64,000 nucleotides of DNA from Streptomyces humidus. GTDB taxonomy: Bacteria; Actinomycetota; Actinomycetes; Streptomycetales; Streptomycetaceae. A model generated the notes under the pieces. It was not told where the DNA came from. It searched no databases and worked only from the letters and a program-made list of their open reading frames with translations. Each line of letters starts with the position of its first letter. Position 1 is the first letter of the stretch. This document shows, piece by piece, positions 17,221 to 28,674 of the stretch. The DNA lies in the NCBI RefSeq assembly GCF_014649655.1, contig NZ_BMTL01000002.1, positions 186,001 to 250,000 on the forward strand, written 5' to 3'. Both the position numbers and the translations under genes were made by a program.

Positions 17221-18495
17221 TCAGCGTTGGTAACGGGCCAGTACCAGGTTGCCGTCCTTCTCCAGGCGCTCGCGCAGTTCGTCGAGGCCGATCGCGCCGC
17301 TGTAGTACTCCTGGAAGGCGGGGGTGGCGACCTTGTCCTTCCACTCGGGATAGCCCCGCACGGACTGCGCGGGCGCGGGGCGCAGGTAGGCGGCGAGGGC
17401 CGTGCCGACCGCCCAGTCGTCCTTCGCGGTGTGCAGGGCGGGGTCGGCGAGCGCCTGCGTCCCGGTCGGCAGCATCCAGTCGCCCAGCGCGAGGCGCACC
17501 ATGTTCTCCGGCCGGAGCAGGAAGGCGAGGAAGGCGACGGCCGCCTTCTTGTGACGGCTGTCGGCGGCGACCGACAGCGTCTGCGGGCTGACGCCCTGGG
17601 CCGGTCCGTCGGCGCCCGCGGGGGCGGGCAGCACATGCCAGCGGAAGCCCTCGGGCGCCTGCTGGACGATCTGCTGCCGGTAGGAGAAGCCGAGCGGCAC
17701 CATCGCGTACCGGCCCCCGAAGAATCCCGGCAGAATGTCCGAGCCGCCGCTGCCCAGCGTCGTGGGCGACGCGCTGCGGTCGGCGCCGATCTGGTCGTGG
17801 ACGGTGCGCGGGACGACCGCGTCGCCGGCTTCGAAGCGGACGGTGACGTCGCCGTCCGCGTCCCGGTGGAAGAGCCGGCCGCCGGCCGACAGGGAGAGGT
17901 TGAGGGTGGCGGAGACGGGCTCCTTCAGGGGCCAGGCAACGCCGTACTTCCCGTCGCCGCTGAGCCGTCGGGTGATCTGACGGAACTCGGGCCAGCTCCA
18001 GGGGTGTCCGGGAGTCGGGATCCGCACACCGGACCGCCTCAGCCAGGTCGCGTTGGCGACGAGGACGCGCGGCTCCTGCAGGAACGGCACGCCGTAGACG
18101 CGGCCGCCGAACGTCGTCGTCTCCCAGCTGCGTCGGGGAATGTCCGACTTGAGGCCGGCAGGCAGCAGGTCCGTCAGGTCGGCGAGGTAGCCGCCGTAGG
18201 CGAAGTCCGCGAGGTCGTCGGAGGCGTCGTGGATGATGTCGGGCGCCTCGCCGCCCTCGAAGGAGGTGAGAAGCTGGTCGTGCACGCTGTCCCAACCGCC
18301 TTGGACATACTCGACCTTGACGTCGGCATGGGTGGCGTTCCACTGCGCGACCAGTTCCCTGACGGCCGTGACGGACTCCTCCTGCCAGGCCAGGGACTGA
18401 AAGCGCAGAGTGACGGGGCCGTCGCCGGGTCCGCTGCCGGAAGAGCAGCCCGCGAGGAGCAGCAGCACCACCAGGGCGAGCAGTCTCGCGCGCAT
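17221..18495 (-). CDS. Extracellular sugar-binding lipoprotein (ABC importer, CUT1 type)
   Basis: A 424-residue substrate-binding protein. The signal peptide ends in the lipobox LLAGC with Cys17. The mature part begins VTLRFQSLAWQEESV and contains GEAPDIIHD and WSWPEFRQITRRL, typical of the solute-binding family 1 (SBP_bac_1). It is the last gene of a minus-strand operon, after two permease genes, and its start overlaps the upstream stop by one nucleotide pair (ATGA). The sugar is unknown. In Streptomyces such systems commonly share the ATPase MsiK, which fits the absence of an ATPase gene. Confidence 0.92.
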   Translation of the reverse strand: MRARLLALVVLLLLAGCSSGSGPGDGPVTLRFQSLAWQEESVTAVRELVAQWNATHADVKVEYVQGGWDSVHDQLLTSFEGGEAPDIIHDASDDLADFAYGGYLADLTDLLPAGLKSDIPRRSWETTTFGGRVYGVPFLQEPRVLVANATWLRRSGVRIPTPGHPWSWPEFRQITRRLSGDGKYGVAWPLKEPVSATLNLSLSAGGRLFHRDADGDVTVRFEAGDAVVPRTVHDQIGADRSASPTTLGSGGSDILPGFFGGRYAMVPLGFSYRQQIVQQAPEGFRWHVLPAPAGADGPAQGVSPQTLSVAADSRHKKAAVAFLAFLLRPENMVRLALGDWMLPTGTQALADPALHTAKDDWAVGTALAAYLRPAPAQSVRGYPEWKDKVATPAFQEYYSGAIGLDELRERLEKDGNLVLARYQR

Positions 18496-19328
18496 CAGCT
18501 CTTCACCGCCCCGGCGAGCCTGCCGCCCGTGATGCGCCGCTGGATGAGCGCGAACACGGCCAGCGAGGGCAGGGTGGCGAGGAACGCGGCGGCGGCCAGC
18601 GGTCCGAGGTCGGCCGCCCCTTCCGCGCCGATGAAATGGGTCAGCACGACCGGCAGCGTCTGTTTCTCAGGCGTTTTCAGCAACACCAGCGCGAAGAAGA
18701 ACTCGTTCCACGCCGTGACGAACGCGAACAGCGCCGTCGCCACGATGCCGGGAGCGAGCAGCGGCGCGGTCACCGAGACGAGTGTCCGCAGCCGGCCCGC
18801 GCCGTCGATCGCCGCTGCTTCCTCCAGTTCGACGGGGACGGTCCTGACGTGGCCGACGAGCATCCACAGCGCGAACGGCAGCGACCACACCACGTACACC
18901 GTCACCAGTCCCGGCACGGAGTCGATCAGCCGCAGCTTCTTCAGCACCAGGAACAGCGGGATGATCACCAGCACGAACGGGAACGCCTGGCTGACCACCA
19001 CCCATCCTGACGCGGCCCGGGCGAGCCGGGTGCGCCGGCGGGCCATGACGTACGCCATCGGGGTGGCGAGCGCGACGGCGATCACGGCGGCGCTCGACGC
19101 GGCGAGCAGCGAGGTGAACGCGGCGTGCAGCAGAGGCTGTTCGTCGAAGGCCTGGCGGAAGTTGGCGAGGGTGGGGTCCTTCGGGATCCAGGTGGGGTGC
19201 AGGCTGCCCAGTTCACGGGGCGGCTTGAACGCTACGGAGAGGAGCCACAGGAACGGGAGGAGGAGGAAGACGAGATAGGCGAGCAGAGCCGTGTACTGGG
19301 CGACGCGGGCCGCGGGGCGGGTCCTCAT
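18495..19328 (-). CDS. Sugar ABC transporter permease (MalG-like)
   Basis: A 277-residue membrane protein with six segments. The coupling motif EEAAAIDGAGRLRTLVSV, about 80 residues from the C-terminus, contacts the ATPase. It begins with LLAYLVFLLLPFLWLLSVAF and has the cytoplasmic C-terminal RRITGGRLAGAVKS ending common to MalG-type permeases. Start and stop overlap both neighbours by ATGA, so the three genes are translationally coupled. Confidence 0.92.
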   Translation of the reverse strand: MRTRPAARVAQYTALLAYLVFLLLPFLWLLSVAFKPPRELGSLHPTWIPKDPTLANFRQAFDEQPLLHAAFTSLLAASSAAVIAVALATPMAYVMARRRTRLARAASGWVVVSQAFPFVLVIIPLFLVLKKLRLIDSVPGLVTVYVVWSLPFALWMLVGHVRTVPVELEEAAAIDGAGRLRTLVSVTAPLLAPGIVATALFAFVTAWNEFFFALVLLKTPEKQTLPVVLTHFIGAEGAADLGPLAAAAFLATLPSLAVFALIQRRITGGRLAGAVKS

Positions 19329-20269
19329 CCTCCGTCGCCTCCCCTGATCCGTCCCACCAGGAAGAGGGCCAGGAACACCGAGACCACCGCGACCATCACA
19401 CACCCCATCGCCGCCGCGTAGCCGAACTGGCCGTAGCGGAAGGCCTCTTCGTAGGCGAAGAGCATGGGCAGCCGGGTGCGGCCGCCGGGTCCGCCGTTGG
19501 TCAGCACGTACACCAGGGCGAAGCTGTTGAAATTCCAGATGAAGTCGAGCGCCGTGATGGCGAGCGCGATGGGCCTGAGCGCGGGCCAGGTGACGGCCCT
19601 GAAGCGACGCCAGGCGCCCGCGCCGTCCACGGCGGCCGCCTCGTGCAGTTCGGGCGGGGTGTTCTGCAGGCCGGCGAGCAGGGTGACCGTCGTCTGCGGC
19701 ATGCCCGCCCACACGCCCACGACGATGACCGCCGGCAGCGCGGTCGCGAGCCCGCTGAGCCAGTCCCGTCCGTCGCCGAGGCCCAGATCGTGCAGGGTCT
19801 CGTTGAGGATGCCGGCGTCCGGGTTGTAGACCAGCCGCCACATGACGCCGACGACCACCTCGGGCATCGCCCAGGGAACGATGGCCAGGGCGCGGGCCGT
19901 CCGGCGCAGCCGCAGGTCCTGGTCGAGCAGCAGGGCGAGGCCGAGCGCGAGGAGGAACTGCAGGGCCGTGACGGTGACCGCCCACAGCAGTCCGATCCGG
20001 AACGACTCCCAGAACAGCGTGTCCCGCAGCAGGTCGGAGAAGTTGAGGACCCCGGTCCACCGGGTGGGCGCGGTACGGCCCGACTGCGCGTCGGTGAACG
20101 CCAGCAGGATGCCGTACAGCAACGGGCCGACGCTCAGCACCAGGATGGGGACGAGGGCCGGCAGGACGAGGAACCACGCGCCGTGACCGGCGACGCCGCG
20201 CGGCGCTCCGGCGCCGGTCGCCGGACGGGCCGGCCGGGCCGGCCGGCTCCTCTCGGTCGCCGACGTCAC
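19325..20269 (-). CDS. Sugar ABC transporter permease (MalF-like)
   Basis: A 314-residue permease with six segments and the coupling motif HEAAAVDGAGAWRRFRAVTWP. It pairs with the MalG-like permease. A GTG preceded by AAGGGGGAC was chosen; the open frame extends far upstream through the divergent phosphotransferase gene and must be trimmed. It is the first gene of the importer operon. Confidence 0.9.
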   Translation of the reverse strand: MTSATERSRPARPARPATGAGAPRGVAGHGAWFLVLPALVPILVLSVGPLLYGILLAFTDAQSGRTAPTRWTGVLNFSDLLRDTLFWESFRIGLLWAVTVTALQFLLALGLALLLDQDLRLRRTARALAIVPWAMPEVVVGVMWRLVYNPDAGILNETLHDLGLGDGRDWLSGLATALPAVIVVGVWAGMPQTTVTLLAGLQNTPPELHEAAAVDGAGAWRRFRAVTWPALRPIALAITALDFIWNFNSFALVYVLTNGGPGGRTRLPMLFAYEEAFRYGQFGYAAAMGCVMVAVVSVFLALFLVGRIRGGDGG

Positions 20270-20488
20270 GAGAACGTCCCCCTTACCGCGGCTGCGACGG
20301 GCTCCGCCATGGTCGTGAAGGCGCTGTGCGACGTCAAGACGCCATACGCGCGGTCCGGTCCGGGCGAATGCGACACTGACCGTCGGATGGCCGGATCCCG
20401 ATGCCGTCCGGTGGACCTGGCGGAGAAGGACACGAGGCCGGGCGGAGAAGGCCACCGGGCCGGGCGGGGAACGACAGGGAGGCGGACG

Positions 20489-21352
20489 ATGGACGAGGCA
20501 CGGGCGCGCGACGTACTGGCCGCGGCGGGGGTGCTGCCCGGCCCGGCGGCCGACGCGCGGCTGCTCGCCCTGGGTGAGAACGCGGTGTTCGCCGCCGGTG
20601 ACCTGGTGGTGAAGGTGGGGCGCGACGCCGAACTCCTCGGCCGGGCCCGGCGCGAGCTGGACGTCGCTTTCTGGCTCGCCGACGCGGGAGTCCCGGCGGT
20701 GCGGGCGGCCGTGTCGGAGCCCGTGCTGGCCGAGGGGTTCCCGGTGACCGTGTGGCACCGGCTGCCAGACGCGGTTCGGCCTGCGACCCCGCGGGATCTG
20801 GCCGAACTGCTGCGCCTGGTGCACTCCTTGGCCGTCCCCTCCTTCGGGCTGCCGCCGCGCGACCTGCTGTCCGGGGTAGAACGCTGGCTGCGCCTCGCGG
20901 GCGACGCCGTCGATCCGGCGGACGCGGCGTTCCTGCGGGAGCGCCGCGACGGGTTCGCGTCGGCCGCCGCCGCGCTCACCCCGCACCTGCCGCCGGGGCC
21001 GATCCACGGGGACGCGCTGCCCCGCAATGTGCACATCGGGCCCGACGGCCCCGTTCTGGTCGACCTGGAGACGGTCTCCGCCGATCTGCGCGAGCACGAC
21101 CTGGTAGTCATGGCGCTCTCCCGCGACCGGTACGGCCTGCCCGTCTCGGACTACGACTCCTTCACCGAGGCATACGGCTGGGACGTGCGGGAGTGGGCGG
21201 GCTGCAGCGTCCTGCGGGGCGCCCGCGAGACCGCGAGCTGCGCCTGGGTCGCCCAGCACGCGCCCTCGAACCCCGAGGCACGCGCGGAGTTCCGACGCCG
21301 GGTGGCGTCGCTGCGGGACGGCGACGAGAGGGTGCGGTGGTATCCGTTCTGA
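20489..21352 (+). CDS. Aminoglycoside phosphotransferase (APH)-family kinase
   Basis: A 287-residue kinase-fold protein. The Brenner motif HGDALPRN (His173, Asp175, Asn180) and the metal-binding VDLE (Asp192) are intact, so it should phosphorylate a small molecule. AGGGAGG precedes the ATG. It is divergent from the sugar importer, with about 220 bp between that may hold both promoters. Whether it acts on an antibiotic, a sugar or a choline-like alcohol cannot be told. Confidence 0.88.
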   Translation: MDEARARDVLAAAGVLPGPAADARLLALGENAVFAAGDLVVKVGRDAELLGRARRELDVAFWLADAGVPAVRAAVSEPVLAEGFPVTVWHRLPDAVRPATPRDLAELLRLVHSLAVPSFGLPPRDLLSGVERWLRLAGDAVDPADAAFLRERRDGFASAAAALTPHLPPGPIHGDALPRNVHIGPDGPVLVDLETVSADLREHDLVVMALSRDRYGLPVSDYDSFTEAYGWDVREWAGCSVLRGARETASCAWVAQHAPSNPEARAEFRRRVASLRDGDERVRWYPF

Positions 21353-21723
21353 TCCGGGTGCTGCGGCAGTGGCGCACCGCCGTCGGGCCCGGCCAGAACG
21401 CCCCCGGCGCATCCGCCGTCCGGTCCTGGCAGGACGCACCGCTCGGCGCGAGCCGCACTGTGTGAGCCTCGCTGCGCACTCGACCCGCCGCAGGCGACGG
21501 AGCGGCCCGGGGCGGACGGCCTCGACGCACGCCCGGACGACGGGGCCGACCGGCCGGACGGCCCGCCGCCGTCGCGCCACGCGCACCGCACACCGACTCG
21601 ACCCGCACACCGACTCGACCCGCCGCGGATCTCCGACCCGGCGGCCCGTCAGCGAGGCGGGGCCGCGTGCGGGGGTGCGGCCGCTGTGGGAGCTGTTCGA
21701 GGCCCGGCGCGTCGGCGGAAAGC
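21353..21723. other. Spacer between convergent genes with 17-bp direct repeat
   Basis: No gene is seen. GCACACCGACTCGACCC occurs twice in tandem at 21588-21604 and 21605-21621. The rest is unpatterned GC-rich DNA with no convincing terminator. Confidence 0.6.
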
Positions 21724-22446
21724 TCAGGCGGGCCTGGTGGCCGGCTCGCGCATCGGCCAGGCGGCGTCCACCACCGCGTCCGCGTCCCCCTTGCGGCGCA
21801 GGAAACCCTGGAAGTCCGCCGCCCACTCGGCGTACCAGTCGATCTGACGGCGGTGCAGCTCCGCCGGGCCGAGGGACGCGACCTTGGGGTGGCGGACGGC
21901 TATGGCGCAGGCCAGGCGGGCCGCGGCCAGGGCGTCGGCGGAGGCGTCATGGGCGGACTCCAGGGCCACGCCGTACTCGGCGCAGACCGCTTCGAGGTTG
22001 CGCTTGCCGCGCCGGTAGCGGTCGACCGAGCGGTCGATGGTGTACGGGTCGACGACAGGCGCCGGGTCGACACCGCCCAGGCGGTCGCTCAGGGAGGGCA
22101 GGCCGTGGCGGCGCAGCTCGGCGGAGAGGAGGGTGAGGTCGAAGGCGGCGTTGTAGGCCACGACCGGGACGCCGGTGCGCCAGTAGGCGGTGAGGACGTC
22201 CGCGATCGCGTCCGCCACCCGGTCGCCGGGGGCGCCCTCGGCGGCGGCTCGCTCGTTGCTGATGCCGTGCACCGCGACCGCGTCGGCCGGGATCTCGACG
22301 CCCGGGTCCGCGAGCCACTCACGGTGGCCCAGGACCTGCCCGTCCCTGACCTCGATCACGGCTCCCGTGACGATGCGCGCCTCGCGCGGGTCCGTCCCGG
22401 TCGTCTCCAGGTCGAAGCCGATCAGCAGTTCCTGGTACCAGGCCAT
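21724..22446 (-). CDS. DEDDh 3'-5' exonuclease (DnaQ/RNase T fold)
   Basis: A 240-residue nuclease. The three exonuclease motifs are intact: FDLETTGTDP (Asp12, Glu14), VAYNAAFDLTLL (Asp103) and HDASADALAA (His166, Asp171), the DEDDh set. The C-terminal 60 residues (RRQIDWYAEWAADFQGFLRRKG) are the extension seen in actinobacterial proteins of this type. ATG was chosen for the preceding GGGGG and the immediate start of homology. It may proofread or degrade DNA or RNA; its partner is unknown. A DNA polymerase III subunit role is not supported by context. Confidence 0.9.
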   Translation of the reverse strand: MAWYQELLIGFDLETTGTDPREARIVTGAVIEVRDGQVLGHREWLADPGVEIPADAVAVHGISNERAAAEGAPGDRVADAIADVLTAYWRTGVPVVAYNAAFDLTLLSAELRRHGLPSLSDRLGGVDPAPVVDPYTIDRSVDRYRRGKRNLEAVCAEYGVALESAHDASADALAAARLACAIAVRHPKVASLGPAELHRRQIDWYAEWAADFQGFLRRKGDADAVVDAAWPMREPATRPA

Positions 22447-22659
22447 GATGGCCCCCCTTCTCGGTGGTGCTTCCCCCAGTGGTCTCCACCCTCGCATGCG
22501 CCACTGACAATCAGAGGATCGCGTTCCGCCTGTGCGGCCGCGACACCGCCCCCGCTTCCGGTACCGCCCCCGATTGCGTCCCGGTCCCGTGCCCACCCCC
22601 GATTGCCCCCTCCGACACCGTGCCCGGCTCCGGGGCAGGGCCAGGCCGGGCGGGGCGGT

Positions 22660-23898
22660 TCAGGACACGGGGCGCGAGTCCGCCCAGGCGAGTTCGAACT
22701 CCTCGCGATACGCCGGGAAAAGTCCGCTTTCGCTGATCTCGCCCGGTTTTACCACTCGGTTGCCGCCCCGCAGCACCAGCACCGGCGCCTCCATGCCGCG
22801 CATCCGCCGCAGATAGGACTGGATCACGGCGATGCCGTCGGTGCCGTCGCCGTCGACGAGGTAGGCGGTGAAGCGGGGCGTCTCGTCGTAGACCTGGATC
22901 TGGAAGGCGCCCGGGTCGCGCAGCCGGGCGCGGACCCGGCGCATGTGCAGGATGTTCATCTCCACGGCCCGGCTCAGCTCGCCTCTTTTCATCCCGAGTT
23001 CGCGCTCGCGGCGTTTGACCGCGCTGGAGGCGGGGTTGAGGAAGAGCAGCCGGACGCGGGCGCCGGCCTCGGCGAGGCGGACCAGGCGCCGGCCGGAGAA
23101 GTTCTGCACGAGCAGGTTGAGGCCGATGCCGATGGCGTCGATGCGGCGGGATCCGTCGAAGATGTCCTCGGCGGGGAACTGGCGCAGCAGCCGCACCCGG
23201 TCGGTGTGGACGGCGACCACGTCCGCGTACCGGTCGCCGACGAGGTCCTCGACGGCGTCGACGGGCAGTCTGCGCGCGGAGGGCACGTCGCCGCCGGTGC
23301 CGAGCATCTCCAGCAGCCGTGCGGAGGCCCGTTCCGCCTGGTTCAGGACGGCTTCGGACAGCGCCCTGTTGCGGGAGACGACGTTACGGGTCACCTCCAG
23401 CTCGTCCAGCGCGAGTTCGACGTCCCTGCGGTCGTCGAAGTACGGCTCGAAGCAGGGCCAGTGCTGCACCATCAGTTCGCGCAGCTGGGGCAGGGTGAGG
23501 AAGGAGACGACGTTGTCGTCGGCCGGGTCGAGCAGATAGCCCTTGCGGCGGCTGACCTCGCGCACGGCGACCGCGCGCTGGACCCATTCCTGGCCGGCGG
23601 GCCCGGCCGCGGCGACCACCCACTCGTCGCCGTGAACGGGTTCGTAGATGGGCCGCAGCACGGCGGCCACCACGGTGCGCAGGCGCTGTTCGACGAGGTT
23701 CAGCCAGATGTAGGCCCGGCCGGCCCGCTGGGCGCGGGTGCGGACCTCGCGCCAGGCGTCGGCGTCCCAGTCCAGCTCCGGTCCGATGGCGTGCGTCGCC
23801 ATCGGCCGGGCCAGGGACACCGTGCCGGTCGGGACGTCTGCGGAGCCCCCCTCGTGACCCTCGTCACCAGGGGGCAGCTCCAGCCCTCCCGAGCCCAC
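22660..23898 (-). CDS. SAV2148-family HEPN-domain protein
   Basis: About 412 residues, matching from memory the Streptomyces SAV2148 family of HEPN-domain proteins. The N-terminal helical region contains R82-PIYEPV-H89, an Arg-x6-His arrangement like the catalytic motif of HEPN ribonucleases. The C-terminal third (VRLLFLNPASSAV...) resembles a ligand- or phosphate-handling fold but is not assigned. GTG with upstream GGAAGG was chosen; a TTG at 23940 would add 14 residues without a ribosome-binding site. No toxin-antitoxin partner is adjacent. Function unknown. Confidence 0.8.
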   Translation of the reverse strand: MGSGGLELPPGDEGHEGGSADVPTGTVSLARPMATHAIGPELDWDADAWREVRTRAQRAGRAYIWLNLVEQRLRTVVAAVLRPIYEPVHGDEWVVAAAGPAGQEWVQRAVAVREVSRRKGYLLDPADDNVVSFLTLPQLRELMVQHWPCFEPYFDDRRDVELALDELEVTRNVVSRNRALSEAVLNQAERASARLLEMLGTGGDVPSARRLPVDAVEDLVGDRYADVVAVHTDRVRLLRQFPAEDIFDGSRRIDAIGIGLNLLVQNFSGRRLVRLAEAGARVRLLFLNPASSAVKRRERELGMKRGELSRAVEMNILHMRRVRARLRDPGAFQIQVYDETPRFTAYLVDGDGTDGIAVIQSYLRRMRGMEAPVLVLRGGNRVVKPGEISESGLFPAYREEFELAWADSRPVS

Positions 23899-24000
23899 CC
23901 GCGCACCGCCTTCCGCTCCCCCGAGCTCTCCCCGTCCCAACGATCAAGGAAGGGTACTCCGGGAGCGGCGGGCGGTGCAGCCGGATGGACAGGTCGTTTC

Positions 24001-25347
24001 TCAACTACCGTTGCCGGTCTCTCCGTTCTGTCCCGCGAGTGCGGGCGGCGTGAGCGGGTTCATGGCCGTGACGTCCCTGGGGAGCAGGGAGAAGCCCTGC
24101 CAGTGGACCGGCATGGGCTGCTGGTCCTCGTCGCGCGCGATGTGGTGGAAGCCCACGTTCACCCAGGCCACGGGGTGGGTGAGGGTCTGTCCGTCCACCC
24201 ACTTGTCGACCGAGTAACCGTGCAGCGGGGAGCCGCAGTTGCGCACGTTGTTGCTGGCGTACTGCTCGCACTGGTTGTACTGCGTGAAGTAGACGTCGTG
24301 CTGGGTGAAGGCGCGTCCGGAGTACTTGGTGGTGGCGCCGGGGACGAGTTCGTAGGAGCGGGCGTGGCCGTCCTTGTTCTTGCCGGTCGCGCTGACCACG
24401 CGCCACCAGCGCATGTTCTTGGCGTCGCCGGCGAGTTCCTTGGTCACGGCGGTGCGGGTGGTCTTGGCGGTCGGGCCCTGCTGGGCGCCGGCCGGCGGGC
24501 TGACGACCGAGTCGTACTGCTCCACCTTGGTGGCCGAGTTGCCGTCGAGGCCGAAGTCGAGCCGCCAGAAGACGTTGTGGCTGTGACTGGTGGCGTAGGC
24601 CTTGGCGCCCTTGCCCAGGGGCCAGCCGCGTCCGTCGCCGGCGTCGTAGTCGACGGGCGAGAGACTGCCGGTGGCGCCGACGTTCATGTTGATCGCGCCG
24701 TCGTCGGAGAAGCGCCACTCGGTGATGTACTCGTACCAGCCGACCTTGTTGACGGTGTACACGAGCAGGTCCTTGCCCTGGGCCTGGAAGACCTTGTTGC
24801 CCGTGTCGGCCTGCATGCGGTAGGCGTGGCCCCGCGCGCGTGTGGTGGTGCACAGGCCCTTGACGTTCGGGTTGTCGGAGAACGACTCGGGGACCTTCAC
24901 CGTCCTGATGGTTCCGCCGGGGCACTCGGCTGGGGTCATGTTCACCAGGCCGGAGCCGAAGTTGTAGTCGGTGATGTCGTTGTACTCGTTCTTGCCGTCG
25001 TCGTACGGCACATGGATCTGGGCGATCTTGGCGCTGTTGAGGACTCTGATCGGCTTGGTCTCGCCGGGCGGCTGGTAGGAGATCTTCTCCAGGACCAGGC
25101 CGGACTTGGCCTCGAAGCGCCAGCACATGCGCCACGTGGTGCCGGTGGAGAGCTTCTGCTCGATGCGGTAGGCGGCGCTGCAGTCGGCCGCCGCCGCGGG
25201 GGCCGCCTTCGGCCCGGCGGGCGCCGGGCCGGCTCCGGCGGTCGCACCGGCGGCCAGCGCGGCCACCGAGAGGCCGACGAGGGCTCCCTTGCGGACACGG
25301 CTGACGCCCCGCGGCCGGAGGCCGCCGATCGGAACGGGAACGCGCAT
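24001..25347 (-). CDS. Secreted copper amine oxidase, catalytic domain only
   Basis: A 448-residue protein with a signal peptide (KGALVGLSVAALAAGATAGA) and the C-terminal fold of copper amine oxidases. The copper ligands are seen as HSH in ATSHSHNVFWRLDF and His in VAWVNVGFHHIARDED. DITDYNFGSG matches the catalytic-base region, and GWYEYITEW the topaquinone region. The usual Asn before the topaquinone Tyr is Trp here. It lacks the N2/N3 domains of full-length enzymes (about 650 residues); these appear to be encoded by the upstream gene. AAGGAG precedes the ATG. Activity would be oxidation of primary amines outside the cell. Confidence 0.72.
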   Translation of the reverse strand: MRVPVPIGGLRPRGVSRVRKGALVGLSVAALAAGATAGAGPAPAGPKAAPAAAADCSAAYRIEQKLSTGTTWRMCWRFEAKSGLVLEKISYQPPGETKPIRVLNSAKIAQIHVPYDDGKNEYNDITDYNFGSGLVNMTPAECPGGTIRTVKVPESFSDNPNVKGLCTTTRARGHAYRMQADTGNKVFQAQGKDLLVYTVNKVGWYEYITEWRFSDDGAINMNVGATGSLSPVDYDAGDGRGWPLGKGAKAYATSHSHNVFWRLDFGLDGNSATKVEQYDSVVSPPAGAQQGPTAKTTRTAVTKELAGDAKNMRWWRVVSATGKNKDGHARSYELVPGATTKYSGRAFTQHDVYFTQYNQCEQYASNNVRNCGSPLHGYSVDKWVDGQTLTHPVAWVNVGFHHIARDEDQQPMPVHWQGFSLLPRDVTAMNPLTPPALAGQNGETGNGS

Positions 25348-25420
25348 GAGGACACGACTCCTTTGCCTCCCCGGGCGGGAGACACGTCGGGAAACGGAAC
25401 GGGTGAGGTGTGCTGCGGCC

Positions 25421-25468
25421 GGACAAGCCGCTGAGCGGACAGGCCGGTGAGCGGACAGGCCGGTGAGC
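25421..25468. repeat. Three tandem 16-bp repeats GGACAGGCCGGTGAGC
   Basis: Units at 25421-25436 (two mismatches), 25437-25452 and 25453-25468 in the 140-bp gap between the two amine-oxidase-like genes. The 16-bp period is the same as in the array at 59990-60085, with different sequence. Confidence 0.8.
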
Positions 25469-25487
25469 GGGCCGGTCCGTCGGGCGG

Positions 25488-26318
25488 TCAGCCGGTGAGC
25501 CGGGCGACCTTGCGTGCGCTGAGGTCGACGACCAGGGACCGGGTGTCGATCCAGGGTCCGTTCCTGACCTTCGTCAGCAGCCGCGCGCAGCGGTGCTCCC
25601 CGCACTTGTCGAGGACGGCGGGTTCGGCGCCCGGCACCGCCCGGTAGACCATGCTGGCGAGCTGCAGCTGGTCCGGGGAGGTGAGCTCCTTGCCGGTGGC
25701 GTCCTTGTAGTCGGCCTTGAGGCCCGCGCCGAGCGGGTCGGCGATCAGCAGGGCGGCGACCTCGGTCTGCTCGGCGGGACCGAGCGGCGGCTGGACGCCG
25801 TGCTGGACGCCGGTGGCCTCGACCTTGCCGGTGTCGAGGTTGACGGTCTTGGTCAGCAGGGTGTCGTTGCGGTAGTCGTAGAACGACACCTCCGCGCGCC
25901 GTGGGGCGTCCGGCGCGTCCACCTCGTCGGCCCGGGGCTCGGCGAGGTCCACGCCGAGACGCTGGGGGCCGCGGTCGCCGTCCACGTCCCGGGCGACGTC
26001 GAACTGCTGCCGGCTGAGCGCGATCCGCTCGACGCGCGCGGTCTCGTCGTCGGTCAGCGGGTCGCGGCCGCGGCCCCTGGCGCCCTCGGCGGGCGCCCCT
26101 TCGACGACGCCGGGCCCCACGGCCCCCGCCGCGTCGGCCTGCCGTCCGGCCGTCTGCCCGGCGCTCCGTCCGGCGCCCGGCCCTCCTGCGCCGCCTCCCT
26201 CGTCGTCCGCCCCCGCCGTGCCCGGCAGGGTGATCCCCACCATCACGGCCGTCGCGGCCACCGCAATGGCCGTCCCCGCCACCACCTTGCCCAGGTGGCG
26301 GCGCACCGTAGTGCGCAC
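25488..26318 (-). CDS. Secreted protein resembling the N2/N3 domains of copper amine oxidases
   Basis: A 276-residue protein with an N-terminal export signal (VVAGTAIAVAATAVMVGITL), a Gly/Ala-rich linker to about residue 85, and a domain with RRAEVSFYDYRNDTLLTKTV, LDTGKVEATGVQHGVQPPL and EVAALLIADPLG. This is the pattern of the Cu_amine_oxidN2/N3 domains that precede the catalytic domain in full-length enzymes. It is the first gene of a two-gene unit with the catalytic-domain gene, in domain order. GTG is preceded by AGGGGGAG. Two Cys (KCGEHRC) near the C-terminus could form a disulfide. Confidence 0.65.
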   Translation of the reverse strand: MRTTVRRHLGKVVAGTAIAVAATAVMVGITLPGTAGADDEGGGAGGPGAGRSAGQTAGRQADAAGAVGPGVVEGAPAEGARGRGRDPLTDDETARVERIALSRQQFDVARDVDGDRGPQRLGVDLAEPRADEVDAPDAPRRAEVSFYDYRNDTLLTKTVNLDTGKVEATGVQHGVQPPLGPAEQTEVAALLIADPLGAGLKADYKDATGKELTSPDQLQLASMVYRAVPGAEPAVLDKCGEHRCARLLTKVRNGPWIDTRSLVVDLSARKVARLTG

Positions 26319-26361
26319 AATCTCCCCCTACTCCCCCTGATGCCCGGGAGTACGTCTGCTC

Positions 26362-26373
26362 TGCTGATCAGCA
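26362..26373. promoter_or_regulatory. 12-bp palindrome TGCTGATCAGCA in the glgX upstream region
   Basis: A perfect palindrome in the 187-bp gap between the divergent amine-oxidase unit and glgX, followed by ACGCC-ATATGTC-GGCGT (26374-26391 region), a second inverted pair. Either could be an operator; no cognate regulator is identified. Confidence 0.3.
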
Positions 26374-26505
26374 CACGCCATATGTCGGCGTATGCAACGG
26401 TCATCGGGTAAGAGGGGCGTAAGTCACAGGTGGTTCCCTCACTTTCCTGGAGACTCGAACCCGAGGCGCCCCCACCGGGGCCCGACACCTGAAAGAGTCG
26501 TGTCC

Positions 26506-28623
<2,118 letters not shown>

Positions 28624-28674
28624 GGAGATCGGTCACGAGCCTGGCCGGGTCACCGGCCGCGGAGGGCGTCCAGG

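Noticed and set aside
23899..23940. TTG start extending the HEPN protein
   Set aside because: No ribosome-binding site precedes it, whereas GTG at 23898 has GGAAGG.
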